Part shown: one piece after another, positions 58,684 to 64,000 of the stretch
Layout: each line of letters starts with the position of its first letter
How positions within the stretch are numbered: position 1 is the first letter of the stretch
From: Hemerocallis citrina
Lineage: Eukaryota; Streptophyta; Magnoliopsida; Asparagales; Asphodelaceae
Assembly (NCBI GenBank): GCA_017893485.1
Contig: CM030366.1
Location: 76,513,227 to 76,577,226, forward strand
Length of the DNA: 64,000 nucleotides
Direction: 5' to 3'
Made by a program: the position numbers and the translations under genes
Notes under the pieces: generated by a model
What the model was told of the DNA's origin: nothing
Seen by the model: the letters and a program-made list of their open reading frames with translations, nothing else
Databases searched by the model: none

Positions 58684-60137
58684 CTACTCAAACAAATGAG
58701 GAAACCTCTGCTGAATTTCCTCCTCCAACTCCCAAGTCGACTCACCAGGCGAGTGAGGATTCCATGCAACACGAACCAGCTTAATGACCTTGTTCTTAAG
58801 CACTTTCTCCCGCCGATCCACAATAGTAACAGGCGGAATCTCACAAGTCAAACCCGGCTGAATGGTCAACTCAGAATAGTCGATCGCATGACCTTCATCT
58901 CGGATATACCTCCGGAGTTGTGAGACATGGAAAACATCGTGCACTCCCGATAAAGCTGGCGGCAATGCGAGACGATAATCCACCTTGCCTACTCGCTCCA
59001 AAATCTCAAACGGCCCAATAAACCTCGGGCTAAGCTTGCCCCCACCACCGAAGCGAATGACACCGCGCCACGTCGATACCTTGAGAAAAACATGGTCGCC
59101 AACAGCAAACTCCAAAGCTCTATGATGGACATCAGCCCACCGCCTCTGCCTGTCCTGAGCTGCCTGCAAGTGCTTCCTAATCTGCACCAGTGCCTCAACT
59201 GTCTTGGTGATCAATTCTGGACCCAACAACTGTCGCTCGCCAACATCATCCCAGCACACTGGCGATCTACACTTCCACCGATAGAGTGCCTCGAACGGAA
59301 CTGCTTTAATACTGTCTTAAAAGCTGTTATTGTACGAGAACTCTACCAGATGCAAGTGATCCTCCCAAGACCCACCAAACTGAAGCATGCAGGACCTCAA
59401 CATGTCCTCGAGAATCTGAATAGTCCACTCTCACTGTTCATTAGTCTGGAGATGAAAAGCTGTACTGTACTTTAATTTGCTCCCCAAACTGCTCTGAAGA
59501 CTCTCCCAAAACTGAGTCTGAATCTCGTATCCCTATCAGATACAATACTGACTGGAACTCCATGAAGTCTAACAATCTCTTGCATGTACCTCTCAGCAAG
59601 GCTCTCAGTAGACCGACCGACATGAAAAGGAATGATGTGAGCACTCTTCGTCAAACGATCAACAATCACCCAAATATCATTATGACCCTTGGGACTCCTC
59701 GGCAAAGCAGTCAAAAAATCCATGGTGATATGTTTCCACTTCCACTCAGGAATAGGAAGCAGTTGAAGAAGTCCAGCGATCCTCTGATGCTCTGCCTTAA
59801 CCTGCTGGCAGATCAAACACTGAGCAACATACTGAGCCACAACCCTTTTCATACCCTGCCACTAGAAATGAAGCTTCAAATCCCGATACATCTTAGTACC
59901 GCCAGGATGGATAGAATACGTAGACTGATGAGCTTCTTCCAGTAACCTCTGACGAACTTCACCCTCCGGGACTCATAACCGGGAACCAAAACAAAGAGAA
60001 CCATCTGAATGAATAACCATGTCCGTCCTGGACCCAGACTCAACCTCAGTTCGAAATTTCTGCAACTGCACATCACTAACCTACGCCTCTTTAATCTGCT
60101 CAACAAGAGATGACTACAGTTGGAGCGCCAAATAACT
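58684..60137 (-). pseudogene. Gypsy integrase with C-terminal chromodomain, damaged
   Basis: Minus-strand pieces in order: HPGGTKMYRDL near 59,900, the zinc-binding end CLICQQVKAEHQR (59,820), then catalytic-core ITMDFLTALPRSPKGHNDIW and IVSDRDTRF (59,730-59,500). Next are SYNNSFKTVLK-type sequence near 59,320 and the C-terminal GPFEILERVGKVDYRLALPP and VFHVSQLRRYIRD (59,259-58,920). Last is the chromodomain VTIVDRREKVLKNKVIKLVR ... ESTWELEEEIQQRFPHLFE (58,830-58,684). Frameshifts lie near 59,470 and 59,280, and stops lie between 60,137 and 59,855. In intact elements the chromodomain directs integration to marked chromatin. Confidence 0.9.
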
Positions 60138-61997
60138 CTAACCAGAACTCGGCAACACAACATCAAGCTCCCACCTCCTCATCTGCTCAATAAGATATCT
60201 CTGCTTAGTAAGAAATGAAACTGTCGGTCTTTTGCTCAAAGCATCAGGCACCAAGTTTACTTTATCAGGATGGTATTGCAAACTAATGTCATAATCGGCC
60301 ATAAGTTCCAACCAACGCCTTTGCCTCATGTTCAACTCCTTCTGAGTGAAGACGTACTTGAGACTTTTGTGGTCGGTAAAGATCTCCACTCGGTCTCCAA
60401 GCAAATAATGTCTCCACAGCTTCAAAGCAAAAATCACTACCGCTGTCGTGAGTAGGATAGTTCTGCTCATGCAGCCTCAACTGCCTCGATGCATACACAA
60501 CAACTCGGCCCTTCTGCATAAGAACTGCTCCAAGACCCTTACCAGAAGCATCACAGTGAACCACAAATCCGCCTGAACCATCTGCAATAGTCAACACAGG
60601 CGCAGACGTTAATCTGTTCTTCAACTCAACAAAAGCCACATTGCACTCATCAGACCAACAAAAATTCTGATCCTTCCCAGTCAATTTAGTCAAAGATCCT
60701 GCTATCTTCGAAAAATCCTGGACGAACTTCCGATAATAGCTAGCCAAACCAAGAAAACTTCTAACTTCTGAAACTGACTTGGGAATAGGCCAATCCTTCA
60801 CAACCTCAACCTTAGCAGGATCCACAGAAATACCATCGCCAGAAACAATATGCCCAAAGAAAGAAATTCTGTCAAGCCAAAACTCGCACTTACTGAGTTT
60901 CCCATAGAGCTTATGCTCTCTCATAGTCTTTAGAACCACTATAAGATGCTCAGCATGATCTTCCCGATTCTGCGAATACACCAAAATATCATCAATGAAG
61001 ACCACCACGAACTTATCCAAGAACTGAAAGAACACCCGGTTCATAAGACTCATGAATACAGCCGGCGCATTCGTAACCCCGAACGGCATTACAAGATACT
61101 CATAGTGCCCGTATCTAGTCCTGAAAGCAGTCTTCAGTATGTCTGCAGCCTTCACTTTGACTTGGTGATATCCAGAACGAAGATCCAACTTTGAGAAAAC
61201 AGTAGCCCCACTCAGATGATCAAACAAATCATCAATCCTGGGCAACGGATACTGATTCTTTACAGTAACTCTGTTCAGCTCTCGATAATCCATGCACATC
61301 CGACGACTTCCATCCTTCTTATCAATAAAAAGGACCGGAGCACCGCAAGGCGAAACACTAAGTCTGATGAAACCCAAATCAAGCAACTGCTGAATCTGCA
61401 CCTTAAGCTCTGCCAGCTTAACCGGTGCCATCCTGTAAGGACTCTTCGATATCAATTCTGTTCCAGGCTGAACATCAATACCGAATTCCACTTCCCTATC
61501 AGGGGGTAAGCCAGGCAACTCATCTGGAAAAACATCCCAGAAATCCCGAACTATGAGAGGCTCTGCCTCACAGCCTGAATGCAATTCCATTGCACAATCC
61601 ACCTGCTCAACTGCAATCTTTGCTCGACCAAGAGAAGACTCTCCGGCATGGAACTCAAATTCTGCCCGATCTGGAATTCTGAAGACAACTTTCTTGCCAC
61701 AGCAATCAATAACGGCATGGATTTCTCCCAACCAATCCATACCCAGAATAACGTTGAATCCTGAATTTCCAATTATAATCAGGTTGGCTTTGAAAACTGC
61801 GTCCCCAATAACAACGGGACATTACCTGCACTCACGGGAACAACTGACTACTCTACCACCTGTCACGATGTTTCAAGCCTCTGACATGTTGCTGCACTCT
61901 AACTGATGGCGAGCGACAAATCTAGAGGACACAAAAGAATGGGTTATCCCAGAATCAAACAGAACAAAAGTAGGGAAAGAGCAAACTAGCACAACAC
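60138..61997 (-). pseudogene. Gypsy protease, reverse transcriptase and RNase H, damaged
   Basis: The protease active site is FDSGITHSF (DSG near 61,957-61,949). The frame then has a TGA at 61,873 and another stop about 55 bases on, and continues in the same frame through [14 protein letters not shown] to the long RT frame starting 61,740. RT motifs: [53 protein letters not shown] and the catalytic FIDDILVYS (near 60,980). RNase H begins [20 protein letters not shown] and includes [13 protein letters not shown] short deletion after HEQNYPTHD (about 60,455) shifts the frame. Confidence 0.92.
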
Positions 61998-62161
61998 CTA
62001 AGACAGAAAGCAAAAAAGACAGGGAAAGAAAAGGGTTGAACAGGGGTGAGGGAAAACAAAAGCAGAAGGCAACTGAAAGAAAATAAAGCAAGGAAAAGGA
62101 GAAAAACACATACAAGCAACCAACAATAAAACAATAAAACAAAAGATATCTGTAACTACAC
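61998..62161 (-). other. Intron-like segment at the gag-protease junction (~152-164 bp)
   Basis: On the minus strand it is T-rich and ends TTTCTGTCTTAG/GT at 61,998. The upstream frame reads AEGVVT, and the downstream frame reads VVLVCSFPTFVLFDSG in a different frame. Splicing from the GT at 62,161 (G/GTGTAG) joins them in phase 1. Alternatively, the donor could have been GTATCT just after ACAG (now ATATCT), giving the family-typical VVTG junction. Either way the gag and protease frames become continuous. Confidence 0.5.
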
Positions 62162-63340
62162 CCTCAGCTGTCTCAGCATCAGTAGTAGTCAGGTTGTAAG
62201 CCTGACCTCTCCTCGGAACCACGGTATTCTGACCAACGATCTGACGTTGCGGGGGAAGCGGTGGTCTAGCTGGACTGCGAGCTGTGGCAACTTGCTGAAC
62301 AGGACCCCTGGCTGGAGGAGCCAACCGCAGGCAATCCCGCACTGAATGATCAGCCACACTACAACCAAAACAGCGACGATTAGCACATCGGCAATCCTTG
62401 CGCTCATGCCCTGAAATACGACAGAAGTCACAGAAACCAACTCTCGGAGGACCCACAGAAAAGTAAGGAGCTGCCCTGGCTAGAGGGGATGAAATAGGTC
62501 TCCGAATAGGTCCACCAGAAGACCTAGCAACTGAGTGCGGAACAGTCTGCTGAGAGGGAGTTGAACCACCACGAGCCTGCTCCTGGGACCTAGCTGCCTC
62601 AAGAGCCTCAACATAGGTATGCAAGCACAGAGAGACAAGTTGCACCTTAATGTCTCGCGCAAGCCCTAAGATGAACCTACAAGCCCTATCCTCTTCGTTA
62701 ACCACAAGAACGGCTGCGAAGTGGCTAAGCCTTGTAAACTCAGCAGTGTACTCGTCCACAGACCTGGAGCCCTGTTGCAAGAAAGTCCATGTTACCACAT
62801 TCATAATTGTTCATGCAATATTGCAACAAATCCAAAATGGAACAAAGACTTAACCTGTTTTAGGGCCAGGAATTGCTGTTCCATCTCAACCCGAGTACTA
62901 CTGGGGAAGAACTTCTCCAAGAATCTCCGAGTAAAAGTAGCCCAAGCAATAGGCCTCTCAAGACGTTCAGACTCAGCCATCCACCAGATGTGAGCCAAAT
63001 CCACCAGCTGGATGGAAACGACGTCCACCCGATCAGCCTCTGCAATGCGAGCTGCTACCAACAAGCGCTCAGTCCAGATCAGCCACTGTTCAGCCTCCAA
63101 AGGCATCTCAGTGCCAGAAAAATGGTCGGGATGCAGCCTCATAAAATCTGTAACAGTCCCTGGGCAAGGCGAAAGAGTTGCCTGCACAGGCGCAATAGGA
63201 TGCAGAACCCGAGCAGCTTCAAGTGCAGCCATCACCAGATCGCTTTGGTTTTGCTGTTGATTAATCAGTCGCTCAAGCACAGCAGTGACAGCCTCAATCG
63301 GACCACCCTGCGATGAAGAAGTAGAACCCCTACGAGCCAT
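62162..63340 (-). CDS. Gypsy gag (capsid/nucleocapsid), split by an apparent intron
   Basis: The start MARRGSTSSSQGG is at 63,340. Capsid motifs: FLRLHPDHFSGTEMPLEAEQ-type sequence (FMRLHPDHF, W-rich) near 63,150 and WATFTRRFLEKFFPSS. The frame reaches FLALKQ at 62,855 and stops soon after, inside the 83-bp segment described separately. It resumes at 62,771 as GSRSVDEYTAEFTRL and continues through two CCHC zinc knuckles, CDFCRISGHERKDC and CFGCSVADHSVRDC (62,430-62,330). Gag would package element RNA in cytoplasmic particles. Apart from the intron-like gap, this part has no stop or frameshift, unlike pol. Confidence 0.85.
62772..62854 (-). other. Apparent 83-bp GT-AG intron inside gypsy gag
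   Basis: On the minus strand the junctions are AAACAG/GTTAAGTC and TTGCAACAG/GGCTCC, both canonical. The segment contains an in-frame stop. Its removal joins FLALKQ directly to GSRSVDEYTAEF in phase 0, which is the continuous sequence expected for this gag family. Confidence 0.75.
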
Positions 63341-63494
63341 AGTCTGCACAAAACCAAAAACAATTAGCATCCAGAATCTGAGTTGGAATTATGTTTCAGT
63401 TATGCATGCATGGTTGGTGAAGTGTTGTGCAGATCCCAGTTCGAGTCAAGCTTTTCTAATATATTAGTCAACTAATACATTAGCCAAACCTGAT

Positions 63495-63506
63495 GCTCTG
63501 ATACCA
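63495..63506 (-). promoter_or_regulatory. Primer-binding site of the gypsy element
   Basis: The minus strand reads TGGTATCAGAGC, complementary to the initiator tRNA-Met 3' end, 11 nt after the 5' LTR end at 63,518. Confidence 0.92.
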
Positions 63507-63517
63507 CTAATAAACCC

Positions 63518-64000
63518 TGTCACACCGCGCTTCCCAAAAATAAAGAATACGAGCACGTAACAAAAGCCCATCGAATGATTATTATCATCCTTAAGCTGTT
63601 TCAAGAAATCTTTGCAACACATCACAGAATTTATCAGAGTCGGAAGCATAAAGGTGGAACCAACATGCAACATTGAAACAAATTCACCAACAGAAATTTA
63701 CTTGAAATCAAATACCATGTTCCCAAATAAATCAGAGTCTGGAGAAAAATAAATATCTTGGGTCACATCGCCCAAATACAAATAATATCCAAGTCTCAAA
63801 ATACAAGAATAATCCAAGTCTCACGAATACGAATATTGTTCTAGCACGATACAAGAAATAATAATAATCAGAAGCAACTAATACTTCAAGTATCCAATAC
63901 CATCTTGAACCTGTTCGCCATAATCTGCAATTCATCGAATGCAGGAAAGAGGAAAAGAGAAAACACAAGTACCCGTCAATTGCAAGTCGCGGGTCACAAA
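63518..64000 (-). repeat. 5' LTR of the gypsy element, partial
   Basis: Matches 55,172-55,654 over its whole visible length, with about twenty differences. It ends TGTGACA at 63,518 on the minus strand; the remainder is outside the window. Confidence 0.92.

Larger units (their letters stand above)
55172..64000 (-). mobile_element. Ty3/gypsy chromovirus-type retrotransposon (Tekay/Del-like), 5' LTR cut by window end
   Basis: Order on the minus strand: 5' LTR (64,000-63,518, partial), PBS, gag, protease, RT, RNase H, integrase with chromodomain, polypurine tract, and 3' LTR (58,582-55,172, 3.4 kb). It lies inside the copia remnant, so it is the younger insertion. The first ~480 bp visible in both LTRs differ at about twenty sites by my count, mostly transitions, so the insertion is not recent. 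Lineage is inferred from the long LTRs, tRNA-iMet PBS, gag-pol order and chromodomain. Confidence 0.93.

Noticed and set aside
62149..62161. Minor-spliceosome (AT-AC type) donor suggested by ATATCTTTTG after ACAG
   Set aside because: The acceptor is AG and no matching branch-point motif is near it; a mutated GT donor or the GT at 62,161 is simpler.
58564..63467. Plus-strand open frames of 60-147 codons
   Set aside because: They are antisense shadows of the gypsy gag-pol on the minus strand.

Overview
The window is plant nuclear DNA, most likely from a eudicot. It is AT-rich, has a GT-AG intron-bearing bHLH gene, and carries plant-type Ty3/gypsy (chromodomain), Ty1/copia, L1-like LINE, hAT, CACTA and Mutator-type elements; two retroelements have PBSs complementary to initiator-tRNA-Met. 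I cannot name the species. Almost everything is repetitive: I find only one host gene that looks intact.

Layout, left half. 1-18,360 is a satellite array with ~305-bp monomers ordered into a 23-monomer, 7,008-bp higher-order repeat (HOR). Two copies are complete or nearly so, and a third lacks five monomers. The array runs into the 3' end of a CACTA transposon (palindromic ACCGGCGT/ACGCCGGT subterminal repeats and a TAGTG terminus at 20,075). 20,076-24,914 is old LTR-type noncoding sequence with several degenerate tandem repeats. 24,915-40,885 is one nest: a solo LTR (TG...CA, near-matching 5-bp duplications) contains a 5'-truncated LINE (26,362-38,995). That LINE contains a tandem TRIM-like cluster of 4 LTRs and 3 leaders (27,678-30,712, TSD TAAAG) and a hAT transposon with a decayed transposase (33,272-36,830, TSD AACCCACA). 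The LINE reading frames rejoin across both insertion sites.

Right half. 40,886-43,200 holds short repeats, an LTR-like promoter segment and a hairpin MITE. 43,221-46,608 (minus) is a three-exon bHLH transcription factor gene of subgroup Ia (bHLH94/96-like, 323 aa). Its intron 1 holds a hairpin MITE flanked by (TA)n and its intron 2 holds an ~890-bp TIR element. A Pack-MULE with a perfect 9-bp TSD (46,751-48,234) sits about 140 bp upstream of the bHLH start codon and carries a Bet v 1-like exon fragment. A second LINE of the same family (48,494-51,677, minus) follows, then a hAT-type MITE, a copia remnant, and a chromodomain Ty3/gypsy element inserted into that copia (55,172 to beyond the window end, minus).

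Most notable: the gypsy element appears to carry a canonical GT-AG intron inside gag and a second intron-like segment at the gag-protease junction. Removing each restores the expected frame. Also worth checking are the TRIM multimer, the HOR satellite abutting or lying inside a CACTA element, the Pack-MULE at the bHLH promoter, and a covarying 3'-terminal hairpin shared by the two LINEs. The host gene and the mobile elements show no sign of working together. The biology here is nested insertion and its possible effect on the bHLH gene.
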